From the NCBI GenBank assembly GCA_021827945.1, contig JAKATW010000114.1, positions 1-40,022 on the forward strand: 40,022 nt of DNA, read 5' to 3'. Origin of the DNA: Thermoplasmata archaeon. Lineage in GTDB: Archaea; Thermoplasmatota; Thermoplasmata; Thermoplasmatales; GCA-001856825. A program made the translations under genes and the position numbers. Positions within the stretch are counted from its first letter, which is position 1. Every line of letters starts with the position of its first letter. Positions 7,750 through 15,857 of this stretch are shown here, in pieces. The notes under the pieces were generated by a model. It ran no database searches. It saw only the letters and a program-made list of their open reading frames with translations, and was not told where the DNA came from.

Positions 7750-8198
7750 TCAGATTCCTCCAACTCTTCCAGAATGATCTGGATGTGCACTCTCTCTCTG
7801 TAGAACTTACCGCTCGATCCAAATGCCTTGTATGTGTAGTATTTGATTGGCGGCGCCGGCTGGGCCACTGCACTCTTTATGATAAGTTTCTCTGAGTCCA
7901 GTTGCTTGAACTCCGCGTTGTTCTCTGCATTGGTCAGAGTTTCCAGAACATACTTCGCGGCTCTGGTAGGGTATCTCCCCGGTCCAACTCCTTTCTTGTG
8001 AGAGACTGAGTCAAGGAACTTCCTGTACGGAACCGCACTCTTCTTTGTGATGACCCTCTCCAGATAGTCTTTCGCGCTGTCGAGTTTCATGCCCTTCACT
8101 GTCCTGACTATTTCCAGTGCATCTCTGGGTGAGATCGGCGTATTCACTGACGTTGCCCTTGCACTTTTTTTCTTGTCGGTTTCTAGTACGTACTTCAT
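7746..8198 (-). CDS. rpl22: Large ribosomal subunit protein L22 (uL22)
   Basis: This gene encodes uL22 (150 residues), which lines the peptide exit tunnel. Recognised segments are ISPRDALEIVRTVKGMKLDS, SHKKGVGPGRYPTRAAKYVL and AFGSSGKFYRERVHIQIILE. The beta-hairpin region is basic as expected. The gene follows S19 with a nine-base gap and ends in an ATGA overlap with S3. Confidence 0.96.
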   Translation of the reverse strand: MKYVLETDKKKSARATSVNTPISPRDALEIVRTVKGMKLDSAKDYLERVITKKSAVPYRKFLDSVSHKKGVGPGRYPTRAAKYVLETLTNAENNAEFKQLDSEKLIIKSAVAQPAPPIKYYTYKAFGSSGKFYRERVHIQIILEELEESE

Positions 8199-8207
8199 GT
8201 TAAGACC

Positions 8208-8663
8208 TCACTTCAGGGGCAGGAATTTCGATCCCCTAGTCGCACCCACTCCTGGTCCAGAGTGTTTCACTTCTTTCCTAGTCTGGGAGTATTCACCTAG
8301 ATAGTGGCCAATCATCTCTTCTTTTATCGTAAAGGTCTGATAGAGGTGTCCGTTGTACACAGAAACAGTCTTGCCGACATACTGGGGGATAATGATCAGG
8401 TCCCTCACTCTGGTCTTCACAGAATCCTCTTCCAGCAGTCTGTCGTGAAGTCTCTGCTGTTCTATGTTGTACCCTCTCTTGAGAGATCTCCTCGCCCTTG
8501 CAGGAATTACCTTAAGTAGTTCCGGTAAGTCCAGCGCAAGTAGTTGGTCCAGCGATTTTCCCCTGTAAAGTATCTCTTTCCCTCTCTCGGCTATTGCCTT
8601 CGTCGCCTTCCTCTTTGACCTCTTGATTGCTTTCTGTGATCTCAATCTCTTATCTTCAGGCAT
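8208..8663 (-). CDS. rps19: Small ribosomal subunit protein S19 (uS19)
   Basis: This gene encodes uS19 (151 residues) of the 30S head. The archaeal N-terminal helix (YRGKSLDQLLALDLPELLKV, then IPARARRSLKRGY) precedes the conserved core (IPQYVGKTVSVYNGHLYQTF and GHYLGEYSQTRKEVKHSGPG). The ATG at 8663 sits in the last codons of L2, with AAGGTGAAGA upstream as ribosome binding site. Confidence 0.96.
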   Translation of the reverse strand: MPEDKRLRSQKAIKRSKRKATKAIAERGKEILYRGKSLDQLLALDLPELLKVIPARARRSLKRGYNIEQQRLHDRLLEEDSVKTRVRDLIIIPQYVGKTVSVYNGHLYQTFTIKEEMIGHYLGEYSQTRKEVKHSGPGVGATRGSKFLPLK

Positions 8664-9363
8664 TTGTCTTCACCTTCTTTCTTGGGGACAGTCTACCAAC
8701 CTTTCTTCCAGGTGGTGTGTTCCTGCCAACAGTTGAAGGCCTTCCAACATGCTGGTGGTTACCTCCACCGTGCGGGTGATTCACTGCATTCATCGCGACA
8801 CCCCTGACTGTATAGGGGCGCTTCGCCTTGCTTTGATAAGCGTGAATTTTCTTCCCAGCCTTCAGGAATGGTTTTGTATTTCTTCCTCCTCCACCCGTCA
8901 CTCCTATGGTGGCGAGGCAGGAAGGCTTGATATCCCTCATCTTGCCAGATGGAAGCTTGAGCGTCACATTCTCACCATGAGCAACAACTGTGCAGAAAGA
9001 ACCGGGAGTCCTGGCAATGTTCCCTCCGGATCCTGCCTTCAGTTCGACATTGTATACCACAGCCCCGTCCGGGATTAGACCGAGTGGAAGAGTATTGCCA
9101 ATACTGGATGGAACGTCATTTCCTCCCCTTACCTTCTGTCCAGTAAACATACCGTCGTGCGCTATGAAGTTCCTTTTGCTTTGGTCCTCCATTCTTACCA
9201 CTGCGACAGGTGCATAGTGTCCTGGGTCTCTCACCAGTTTCTCTACCTTCCCCTCCCAATTCTTGTTGTCTGGATACTTTATCTGACCGAAGTGTCTATG
9301 GCTCGGGCTTCTGTAGGTAAGCCCGCCCTTTCCTCTCCTTTGAACTACTATTCGCTTTCCCAT
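8656..9363 (-). CDS. rpl2: Large ribosomal subunit protein L2 (uL2)
   Basis: This gene encodes uL2 (235 residues), needed for subunit association and close to the peptidyl transferase centre. The start MGKRIVVQRRGKGGLTYRSP is typical of archaea, and the C-terminal GVAMNAVNHPHGGGNHQHVG carries the conserved histidine loop near the active centre. The ATG at 9363 follows a TGAGGTGAAAAT ribosome binding site in the nine-base gap after L23. Confidence 0.97.
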   Translation of the reverse strand: MGKRIVVQRRGKGGLTYRSPSHRHFGQIKYPDNKNWEGKVEKLVRDPGHYAPVAVVRMEDQSKRNFIAHDGMFTGQKVRGGNDVPSSIGNTLPLGLIPDGAVVYNVELKAGSGGNIARTPGSFCTVVAHGENVTLKLPSGKMRDIKPSCLATIGVTGGGGRNTKPFLKAGKKIHAYQSKAKRPYTVRGVAMNAVNHPHGGGNHQHVGRPSTVGRNTPPGRKVGRLSPRKKVKTNA

Positions 9364-9372
9364 ATTTTCACC

Positions 9373-9642
9373 TCAGAATATTCCCAGCTTTGTAGCTAGC
9401 TCCTCTGCCGAGAAATCCTTCGAAATCTTTACTATGGCCTTCTTTCCTTCCTTATCCCTCAGAATATTGACGTTTGCAACCTTCATTCCTGATATCTCCT
9501 CGACCGCCGTCTTGATCTGGTCCCTAGTTGCCCTCTCGTCGATGATGAACCATATCTTGTTGTCTCTCTCGATCTGAAGCATCGACTTCTCTGTGACAAA
9601 TGGTTTCAGTAGGATGTCATAGGGACTCTTCAAATCTTCCAC
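9373..9642 (-). CDS. rpl23: Large ribosomal subunit protein L23 (uL23)
   Basis: This gene encodes uL23 (up to 89 residues), part of the exit-tunnel rim and the docking site for signal recognition particle. Conserved parts are YDILLKPFVTEKSMLQIERD, RATRDQIKTAVEEISGMKVA and VNILRDKEGKKAIVKISKDF. Two starts are plausible. GTG at 9642 overlaps the L4 end by 13 bases. TTG at 9633 overlaps the L4 stop in TTGA and has GGGGGTGG at a better spacing. The sequence alone does not settle it. Confidence 0.94.
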   Translation of the reverse strand: MEDLKSPYDILLKPFVTEKSMLQIERDNKIWFIIDERATRDQIKTAVEEISGMKVANVNILRDKEGKKAIVKISKDFSAEELATKLGIF

Positions 9643-10388
9643 CCCCTTACGTCATTGAGAGCTCCTTCCGTGATGACAAGTAGCCTTCCTGGATGTCCTC
9701 CGGGGGCTAGCACGTATGCGTTCAGTTCCTCGGGTCTTGCAATGTCAACACCGGGAAGATTCTTCAGTGCCTTCGATATGTGAGACTTGTCTCTTACTAC
9801 GAAAAGGATGCTCTTGGGTGTTATGTATTTCCTTCCCCTGCTCTTTCCCCTTCCGGCTCTGATCTTGGTACCTTCCTTTGACCTTATGATATCTCCGAAG
9901 ACTCCAACGTTCACAAGAACGTCCGTCGCTTCTTTCGTTTTCTCTATATTCTCGAACCTGTCCTCGAGAATCACCGGCAGCGATTCGACCGTGAACTTGT
10001 GTCCCCTCTTCTTGACAAGGTCCATGGATACTGTTGAAGAGAGTGCAGATAGTTTTGCGTAGGTCCTCTCCTTCCGGTTTACTTTCATATCCCAGTTCTT
10101 GGCTGTGACGGGATGGTGCGCCGACCTGCCACCTCTAGCGTTGCTTAAGAGGACACCTCTGGAACTTCCAGCCACCCTTGGGTACCTCGAAATACCGTGG
10201 TTTGGTCCCATGTTGTGACCAACCCTCCTATTTCCCGCGAACCAGTAACTCCCGTAGGGAGTCCTGCCATTTGATTGATATGCATTCGTGAATCTGATTA
10301 TAAGATCATTCCTTATCGGGAACTTGAAAGCTTCAGGCAGATCCACATTCCTTACCACTTTTCCATCGAGTGAGAATAGATTTGGCAT
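9630..10388 (-). CDS. rpl4: Large ribosomal subunit protein L4 (uL4)
   Basis: This gene encodes uL4 (252 residues), whose long loop reaches the exit tunnel. Archaeal features are NAYQSNGRTPYGSYWFAGNR, the basic HNMGPNHGISRYPRVAGSSR loop and the C-terminal NLPGVDIARPEELNAYVLAP followed by GGHPGRLLVITEGAL. It lies five bases after L3. Confidence 0.96.
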   Translation of the reverse strand: MPNLFSLDGKVVRNVDLPEAFKFPIRNDLIIRFTNAYQSNGRTPYGSYWFAGNRRVGHNMGPNHGISRYPRVAGSSRGVLLSNARGGRSAHHPVTAKNWDMKVNRKERTYAKLSALSSTVSMDLVKKRGHKFTVESLPVILEDRFENIEKTKEATDVLVNVGVFGDIIRSKEGTKIRAGRGKSRGRKYITPKSILFVVRDKSHISKALKNLPGVDIARPEELNAYVLAPGGHPGRLLVITEGALNDVRGWKI

Positions 10389-10393
10389 CTATA

Positions 10394-11383
10394 TCACACC
10401 CCCTGTTTGCTTTCTACTGAAACATATGTCATTCCTACCTTCTCAACATCCGGGACAAATTGCCTAGCGGGATCCCTCAGTTTTATAACTCTCTTTGTAG
10501 ATCCAGGAATGGTTCCGTGGACCAGTATGTAACTGTTGACGACCTCACCATAATTTATAAAACCTCCTTTCGGAGTGATTACCTTCTCCTCGGGCTTTCC
10601 GTAGTACAGCACTCTCTTGTTGAATTCTGTCCTCTGGTGATATCCCATCTGACCCGCTTGTGGGACGGTGTTTCTGACCCAGTCAGGATGCCAGGGACCC
10701 AAGGTACCGATCATTCTCCTGTGCTTTCTGTTCTTGTAGGGTAGAAGCTTAACGCCCCATCTCTTTACGTGACCTTGGAATCCGTGACCTTTCGTCACTG
10801 CAATTATATCTACGAACTTTCCTGACTTTGAAAATGAATCAAAACTCACTTCCTTGCCTAGAATTGACTTTGCATAATCGATTCTCTCTTTTATTGACCC
10901 TCCGCCTATTCTTATCTCGGTTATGTCAGGGACTTTCTTTGAAATTGCTTTCACCTTGTCGTTCTGAATCAAGACGAGAACGTTGACATCAACAACGTCA
11001 TTCTCTGTGAGTTCCTTTGGCTTGTACTCCTTTGATATGGGGATCACTTTCTTGAGCTCATTAATAGAACCAGCGTCGAATGTCTCCCCAATTGTGTGCT
11101 CTCCATATACATCCCTCCCATACAGTCTGATTCCTGCCACCTTTAGCGGTGGAACTTCTATTACCGTAACGGACGATGCAATTTCTGATCCCGCAGTCGT
11201 GCTGCTCTTCCTGTAGTCTACGAACAGCGCGTGTGTCATCCCTGCCTTAAACCCAACAAATCCTTGAAGTTTTGGACCTTCTTTGATCTGTGGCCATGAC
11301 CTTATATGCGGTATCTCTGATCTTGCCCTCTTCCTGGGATAGTATCCCATAGACCCATGTCTCGAATGATTTGGCGTTGCCAT
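10394..11383 (-). CDS. rpl3: Large ribosomal subunit protein L3 (uL3)
   Basis: This gene encodes uL3 (329 residues), an early 50S assembly protein close to the peptidyl transferase centre, and opens the operon. The N-terminus MATPNHSRHGSMGYYPRKRA matches archaeal uL3, so ATG at 11383 is preferred over a GTG three codons upstream (11392). Core motifs are FVGFKAGMTHALFVDYRKSS, VTKGHGFQGHVKRWGVKLLP and GTLGPWHPDWVRNTVPQAGQ. The start lies two bases after the stop of a small upstream frame (see 11386-11442). Confidence 0.96.
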   Translation of the reverse strand: MATPNHSRHGSMGYYPRKRARSEIPHIRSWPQIKEGPKLQGFVGFKAGMTHALFVDYRKSSTTAGSEIASSVTVIEVPPLKVAGIRLYGRDVYGEHTIGETFDAGSINELKKVIPISKEYKPKELTENDVVDVNVLVLIQNDKVKAISKKVPDITEIRIGGGSIKERIDYAKSILGKEVSFDSFSKSGKFVDIIAVTKGHGFQGHVKRWGVKLLPYKNRKHRRMIGTLGPWHPDWVRNTVPQAGQMGYHQRTEFNKRVLYYGKPEEKVITPKGGFINYGEVVNSYILVHGTIPGSTKRVIKLRDPARQFVPDVEKVGMTYVSVESKQGV

Positions 11384-11385
11384 AC

Positions 11386-11442
11386 TTACCACTGTTGCAC
11401 AGCCGTTGCGTCTTGATGCGTCCTTAATTGCAGGACTATCAT
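11386..11442 (-). CDS. Possible leader peptide ahead of L3
   Basis: Within the putative L3 leader an ATG at 11442 opens an 18-codon frame (MIVLQLRTHQDATAVQQW) whose TAA ends two bases before the L3 ATG. No good ribosome binding site precedes it, and an in-frame GTG lies two codons further upstream. It may be a chance frame, or it may serve to couple or regulate translation of the operon. I do not recognise the peptide. Confidence 0.3.
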   Translation of the reverse strand: MIVLQLRTHQDATAVQQW

Positions 11443-11495
11443 TGGCACTATCGCCAGAGACGTGTGGCTAATGCTCTTTCGACAGAACTTGTTTG

Positions 11496-11503
11496 TATAT
11501 AAA
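11496..11503 (-). promoter_or_regulatory. TATA box of the ribosomal protein operon
   Basis: Read on the minus strand the element is TTTATATA, a good archaeal TATA box. Transcription would begin near 11472, giving a leader of about 90 bases before L3. That is long compared with the leaderless genes elsewhere in the window, leaving room for autoregulation. No upstream BRE was firmly identified. Confidence 0.55.
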
Positions 11504-11578
11504 GCGATCGCACTCTCTTTATCCGTGGAGATTGGTATAATAAAATAAATAGAAATTGGATAGGATTATTTCGGGTCT

Positions 11579-11956
11579 CTACTTTCTAGATATTTCTTCC
11601 TTAATCCTGTCATATTCTTCCTTTGAGATGGTACCACTTGCGTACCTCTCGTTGAGTATATCCAGTGCATTACGGTCGTGCTGTCCAAAGTGATCCACTC
11701 CATTATGATTTCTAGTGACGCCTACTATCCACAGAATGAAAAGTATCAGAAGGACTAGTGGTATGAGCATCATCAGCATTCCAAGCCCCCAGAACGGTCC
11801 AAACCCCCATCCATACATCATACCATACGGATACGAAGTGCTCCCCGGAGAATAGTATTTCGGGAGGAATATTGCGTTCAATATTACCGATATGACGACC
11901 ACTGCAGCTATCACTCCTAGAAATATCCAGAAAAATCTGAACATGTGATTCTTCAT
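11579..11956 (-). CDS. Small membrane protein with C-terminal SHOCT domain
   Basis: This 125-residue protein has two hydrophobic segments (about residues 7-29 and 57-83) joined by a short loop rich in Gly, Tyr, Met and Trp (SYPYGMMYGWGFGPFWGLGM). The C-terminal tail, about residues 96-122, reads LDILNERYASGTISKEEYDR, which fits the SHOCT short C-terminal domain found on many membrane and secreted proteins and thought to promote oligomerisation. Its exact function is unknown. It lies 59 bases after the membrane winged-helix gene on the same strand and could be cotranscribed with it. Confidence 0.8.
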   Translation of the reverse strand: MKNHMFRFFWIFLGVIAAVVVISVILNAIFLPKYYSPGSTSYPYGMMYGWGFGPFWGLGMLMMLIPLVLLILFILWIVGVTRNHNGVDHFGQHDRNALDILNERYASGTISKEEYDRIKEEISRK

Positions 11957-12015
11957 TTTTTCAACCTATTATCTTCAAGACTGAAAAAGCTCTTAACCCT
12001 ATGCTGAAATAGTTT

Positions 12016-12570
12016 TCATTTTGGTGAAATCTTTTTTGAAACTCTTTTCAAGACTATCTGGTTTGTGGTTCCGTGTCTCATCCTCTCTATTGCCCCTTTA
12101 GACTCCAACCTGTTCAGGATTCTGGTGATAGTGGCCTTCGAGTACCCCTTCACGCTTGTTATGTCTCTCTGCAACAAAGTTCCCCCTGCATCTAGCAGGA
12201 GAGAATAGATCTCTTTCTCTCCTTCGTCCAGGTACTTCATCACGACGTCCTCACTCTGGGCCAGTTCCGTCCTGATGATCTCATTCTGTACTACTTTTCT
12301 ATCTGCCGCCTCATATGAAATTGACTCCATGTTTCTGAACAAGAAAACTAGGGAAACCACTAGGAGCACTGCCGAAGCTGAAATTGCGCCTATGATGTAA
12401 TAAGAGTATGGTCTCACTGGCAGGTTGCTAAAAAGTGAGCTATCTAAGAGAAGAAATAGAACGAAGGACAATAGAATCAGTAGTATCACTGCCGCAACCG
12501 CTACTACTGATGAAACGATCGCGCTCATCAGTGTCTTGCTTAGAGGACGTGCTTCCACCCTCTTCCTCAT
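12016..12570 (-). CDS. Membrane-anchored winged-helix regulator
   Basis: This 184-residue protein has two transmembrane segments (about 14-42 and 56-78), then a cytoplasmic part. Residues about 105-180 resemble a MarR/ArsR-like winged helix: EIYSLLLDAGGTLLQRDITS, then KGYSKATITRILNRLESKGA and the wing IERMRHGTTNQIVLKR. The pattern is typical of archaeal membrane-tethered DNA-binding proteins, which may couple a membrane signal to transcription. No ligand domain is seen. The downstream SHOCT-tailed membrane protein is a likely partner by position only. The ATG at 12570 is the first start before the first membrane segment. Confidence 0.8.
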   Translation of the reverse strand: MRKRVEARPLSKTLMSAIVSSVVAVAAVILLILLSFVLFLLLDSSLFSNLPVRPYSYYIIGAISASAVLLVVSLVFLFRNMESISYEAADRKVVQNEIIRTELAQSEDVVMKYLDEGEKEIYSLLLDAGGTLLQRDITSVKGYSKATITRILNRLESKGAIERMRHGTTNQIVLKRVSKKISPK

Positions 12571-12627
12571 TGATTACTTAATGATTGACGTTATAATAGC
12601 TTTTAAGCATCTTGATAGAACTTACAC

Positions 12628-13080
12628 TCAAAGGGAAATCTGGCAAGGTTTTCTTTTGCCGTAAAATTCTCCCAGTTCAAGTATTCTTGCGAAATAGTCT
12701 ATTTCATTCGGTACAAATGAGCCCTCATATATGTCCATAACATTTACCCTTTCTTCCCCAAAATCCAGTGATAGGGCTACTGACAGAAAGACCCTTGATT
12801 TCACCCCCATTGACTTTTCTTCCAGAAGAAAATTGAATGGAAGCGATACAACTCGTCTCAATAGGGTCTGGCTTAAACGTTCTGAAACCTCTTTCAGCTC
12901 TGATGAAGAAGAGGTCAGAAATTTTTCACGATGTGCAGACCATCCCGATAGAAAAACCTGTTGTAGCCCGTGAATTACATATATTCCTGGGACGGCTGGA
13001 TTCCTAGTTCCTCCATTATCTTCACTTTTAATGCCCTCTATGCAGTTTCTTGGCTTGAGATATGGCCTGCTGCAGTTATT
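12628..13080 (-). pseudogene. Probable gene remnant, 5' truncated, unknown function
   Basis: An open frame of 150 codons ends at 12628. Its first 70 or so codons contain no ATG, GTG or TTG, and it is closed upstream by TGA at 13081-13083. The encoded sequence looks like protein (for example VPGIYVIHGLQQVFLSGW, then FGEERVNVMDIYEGSFVPNE and YFARILELGEFYGKRKPC). A shorter version could start at TTG 12861 (77 residues). Upstream, bases 13116-13229 encode another protein-like fragment (MAVEILDACDEYLNITGPSK) in a different frame, followed by several stops. Together this suggests a gene broken by frameshift and nonsense mutations, though I do not recognise the family and a short real gene cannot be excluded. 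Confidence 0.35.
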
Positions 13081-13284
13081 TCATCTGATCTGGAAATATA
13101 TAGATTCAGAATCTATCAACCAGCAGTGAATTGTCTTATTGGCCATCCCATTTCTATGTCCGATTCCTCTTTAGACGGCCCTGTAATGTTCAGATACTCA
13201 TCGCAGGCATCTAATATCTCTACTGCCATGTAGGAATTAGAAAGAAGATTAGAATATTGATCTGACTCTGTCTCTTTTCTGTGA

Positions 13285-15591
13285 TCACTCGCACTTTGAA
13301 TATCCACAGGTCTTACACGTCAAGCACCCATTCTCCATTGCCAGAGTATCATTGTTGCACCTGGGGCATGTGGCAAAAGTCTTCTCTTTCTTTTCGTCCG
13401 TCTTAATTGCGGTTACCAAAAAGTCTCCGGTTAGCGTCGATTGAGGCGGTTCTCCCTTCATTGCAATGTCTATGGCCTTCGCTATGCCATCCGGGACGGA
13501 ACTGATCTTGGTTCCGCCCACAAACGTAGTGGTTTTCCCCTTTATTCCCGTAAGCGCTCGGACTACCTTGGATATATCTCCTCCCTGCTGAAGGTAGAGG
13601 GACAGTAACCTTCCGATTGCTTCAGAGTAGGCTTTCTCTTCTGAACCGGACTTACCTACGTTGACAAAAATTTCTACGGGGCTTCCATTTTCATCGAAGT
13701 TTATTGTAGTGTATAACTTTCCAGTTTCAAGCAATGGAAAAACGATTGTCCTTCCCGTGAGTACCGTCGATCTTTCGAACTCCTTGCGTTCCTTTTTCTT
13801 GGTTTCCTCTTTGGTCAGGAGTATCCCTTCTCTGGATCCCTCTCTGTACACAGTCACTCCTTTGCATCCTTCCTTCCACGCTTCGAAGTATATCTTTCCT
13901 ACTTCCTCAGTCGTAACTGTGGAGGCAAGATTGACTGTCGACGAGATGGAATGATCTACGTACTTCTGTATAGTGGCTTGCAGTTTGATCCTGATGCTGG
14001 GATTTATCTTGTGAGCCTCCATAAAATACTCAGGAAGATCCTTCTCGTCTTTTACTCCATAGAGGTCCATGTATTCCTTGACCAGTGGGTGGTAAACTTT
14101 GAATGTCTGTTTTGATAGAGACTCGCTTCTTCTGGTGTACGAGAACGCGAAGACTGGCTCGATACCACTAGACGTACCCGCAAGGGCAGATCCGCTTCCT
14201 ACAGGCGGTACTGTGATAAGGGCAACATTCCTGATTCCATTCTTCTTTATCTTTTCTATGAGCTCAGGTCCGAGCCTAGAAATGAAGGGGGACTTCAGGT
14301 GCTTCTCCAGGTCGAATGCTGGGAATGTACCTTTCTCCGCTGCGATAATCGTGCTCTCATCATATATCATCTTCATCATTCTCTCGAATAAAGAATCTAC
14401 AAAATCAATTGATTCCTTAGTGTCGTATTTGATCTTAAGTTTTATGAGCATGTCTCCGAGTCCAGTAAATCCCACTCCGATCCTCCTGCTCTTTCCTGCC
14501 TCGTCTGTCTGTTGCTTGAGAGGATGCTTGTACATATTGTAATCCACGACATCATCCAAGAAGCGGACTGTGTATCGGACTGCTTTTTCTAGGTCATCCC
14601 AATCCACCTCTGCATTTTCGAAAGGATTCTTTACAAATAAGGCCAGGTTGATGTTGCCGAGATTGCACGCACCGTATGCTTCTAGAGGTATTTCCGAGCA
14701 CGGGTTGGTTGTGAGTATTTCCATTCCGTTGTATTCCGAAGTACTCTCCTTCCTCATTGTGTCCCAGAATATCAGGCCAGGTTCCGCCCAGTTCCTAGCT
14801 GACTCTATTAGCTCATTCCAGAGTTCCCTTGCCTTCACTACTTTCTCAATTCTCTTTACCTTGTTGCTCTCGTAACGAAGTGTGAAATCTTCGTCGTCCT
14901 CTACTTTCTTCATGAATTCGTCAGTTATCCTGACGGAGATATTGGCGTGTCTTACATGGCTCAGATCCCTCTTCACCTTTATGAAGTCCATTATGTCTGG
15001 GTGGTCTACCCTTATGGTAATCATGAGTGCCCCTCGTCTTCCCGATTGGCCTATCGTGCCTGTAGTTTCAGACATTATGTTCATGAACGACACGCTTCCG
15101 GTTGATTTCAGTGCTGCGTTGTTCACAGGTGCACCTCTCGGTCTCAAGACACTTATGTCAGTACCCACTCCTCCTCCAAGAGAATAGGTTCGAGCCGCTT
15201 CTTTTGTCCAGTCGAATATCGATTCTAGCGAGTCATCTTTGATCGGAATTACGTAACAGTTGTTTAGGGTAGCTCTCCTCTTGAATTTTTCCTGGCCGGC
15301 TCCAAACAGTATTCTTCCTCCCGGAATCATTCTGAAGTTTTCCAGCAACCAATAGAATTTGTTCTCCCACTCCGCCTTCAAGGGTTCGCTCTCTACGGAA
15401 GATATCTCTCTTGCGACCCGTTTCCACATCTCTTCTGGAACCTTTTCTAGCAGAGTTCCGTCGTTATCTCGTATTGCATATTTATCTATGAATACCCTCG
15501 CCCTAAGCTCATCATTATTGAACCTGACAAGCGTTTCGGCAGGAACCTCGCCAGGGATATCTTTTAAAATTTCATCGCCCTCAATGGTCAT
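13285..15591 (-). CDS. nrdJ: Adenosylcobalamin-dependent (class II) ribonucleotide reductase
   Basis: This 768-residue enzyme reduces ribonucleotides to deoxyribonucleotides with an adenosylcobalamin-generated thiyl radical, oxygen-independently. Motifs in order are the N-terminal redox cysteine C112 (LNNCYVIPIKDDSLESIFDW), the glycine-rich SLGGGVGTDISVLRPRGAPV, active-site residues N296, C298 and E300 (TTNPCSEIPLEAYGACNLGN), and the PPVGSGSALAGTSSGIEPVF phosphate loop. The last 27 residues hold CPRC, CLTCKTC and a terminal CE pair, a zinc-ribbon-like tail common in class II enzymes that is thought to relay reducing power. There is no ATP cone at the N-terminus. The start is the ATG at 15591. 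It stands alone, divergent from the winged-helix gene, with a 266-base AT-rich gap. Confidence 0.95.
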   Translation of the reverse strand: MTIEGDEILKDIPGEVPAETLVRFNNDELRARVFIDKYAIRDNDGTLLEKVPEEMWKRVAREISSVESEPLKAEWENKFYWLLENFRMIPGGRILFGAGQEKFKRRATLNNCYVIPIKDDSLESIFDWTKEAARTYSLGGGVGTDISVLRPRGAPVNNAALKSTGSVSFMNIMSETTGTIGQSGRRGALMITIRVDHPDIMDFIKVKRDLSHVRHANISVRITDEFMKKVEDDEDFTLRYESNKVKRIEKVVKARELWNELIESARNWAEPGLIFWDTMRKESTSEYNGMEILTTNPCSEIPLEAYGACNLGNINLALFVKNPFENAEVDWDDLEKAVRYTVRFLDDVVDYNMYKHPLKQQTDEAGKSRRIGVGFTGLGDMLIKLKIKYDTKESIDFVDSLFERMMKMIYDESTIIAAEKGTFPAFDLEKHLKSPFISRLGPELIEKIKKNGIRNVALITVPPVGSGSALAGTSSGIEPVFAFSYTRRSESLSKQTFKVYHPLVKEYMDLYGVKDEKDLPEYFMEAHKINPSIRIKLQATIQKYVDHSISSTVNLASTVTTEEVGKIYFEAWKEGCKGVTVYREGSREGILLTKEETKKKERKEFERSTVLTGRTIVFPLLETGKLYTTINFDENGSPVEIFVNVGKSGSEEKAYSEAIGRLLSLYLQQGGDISKVVRALTGIKGKTTTFVGGTKISSVPDGIAKAIDIAMKGEPPQSTLTGDFLVTAIKTDEKKEKTFATCPRCNNDTLAMENGCLTCKTCGYSKCE

Positions 15592-15857
15592 TCAAATCAC
15601 TGTATTTCCTAGCTAATCTTGGTCATACTAAAAGGTTTTTGTGAATATGTCTTTATCAAAATATAGAAACAAATTACCAGATGAAGTCAGTTCATTAATA
15701 GGTAAATGACCTATGTATTTCTAGTTGAGTCTTCAGCATGAGTCCACAGCGCTTCCTCGAAGAGATATACTCACTCTTATAATAAACTAAGAAATCATAA
15801 AAAACAAGCTTAATAAATTTGATAAAATATAAATATAGAATTTTTATTAAGAATTGT
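15592..15857. other. Divergent intergenic region nrdJ / winged-helix gene
   Basis: This 266-base AT-rich gap separates two divergent genes. It contains a clear TATA box for the plus-strand gene and a short perfect inverted repeat (TAGGT, five-base spacer, ACCTA at 15699-15713) that might be an operator but is short enough to be chance. No tRNA or other RNA gene was recognised. Confidence 0.5.
15825..15835 (+). promoter_or_regulatory. TATA box of the winged-helix regulator gene
   Basis: AAATATAAATA ends 23 bases before the ATG at 15858. That spacing predicts transcription starting at or near the start codon (leaderless mRNA) and supports that start over in-frame starts further upstream. Confidence 0.6.

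Noticed and set aside
12731-13233. Two plus-strand ORFs (12731-12973 and 12970-13233) between nrdJ and the membrane regulators
   Set aside because: They lack a ribosome binding site and protein-like composition. The minus-strand frame is longer and more protein-like.
15699-15713. Inverted repeat TAGGT-n5-ACCTA as a regulatory operator
   Set aside because: Arms of five bases are too short to separate from chance in a 266-base AT-rich gap.
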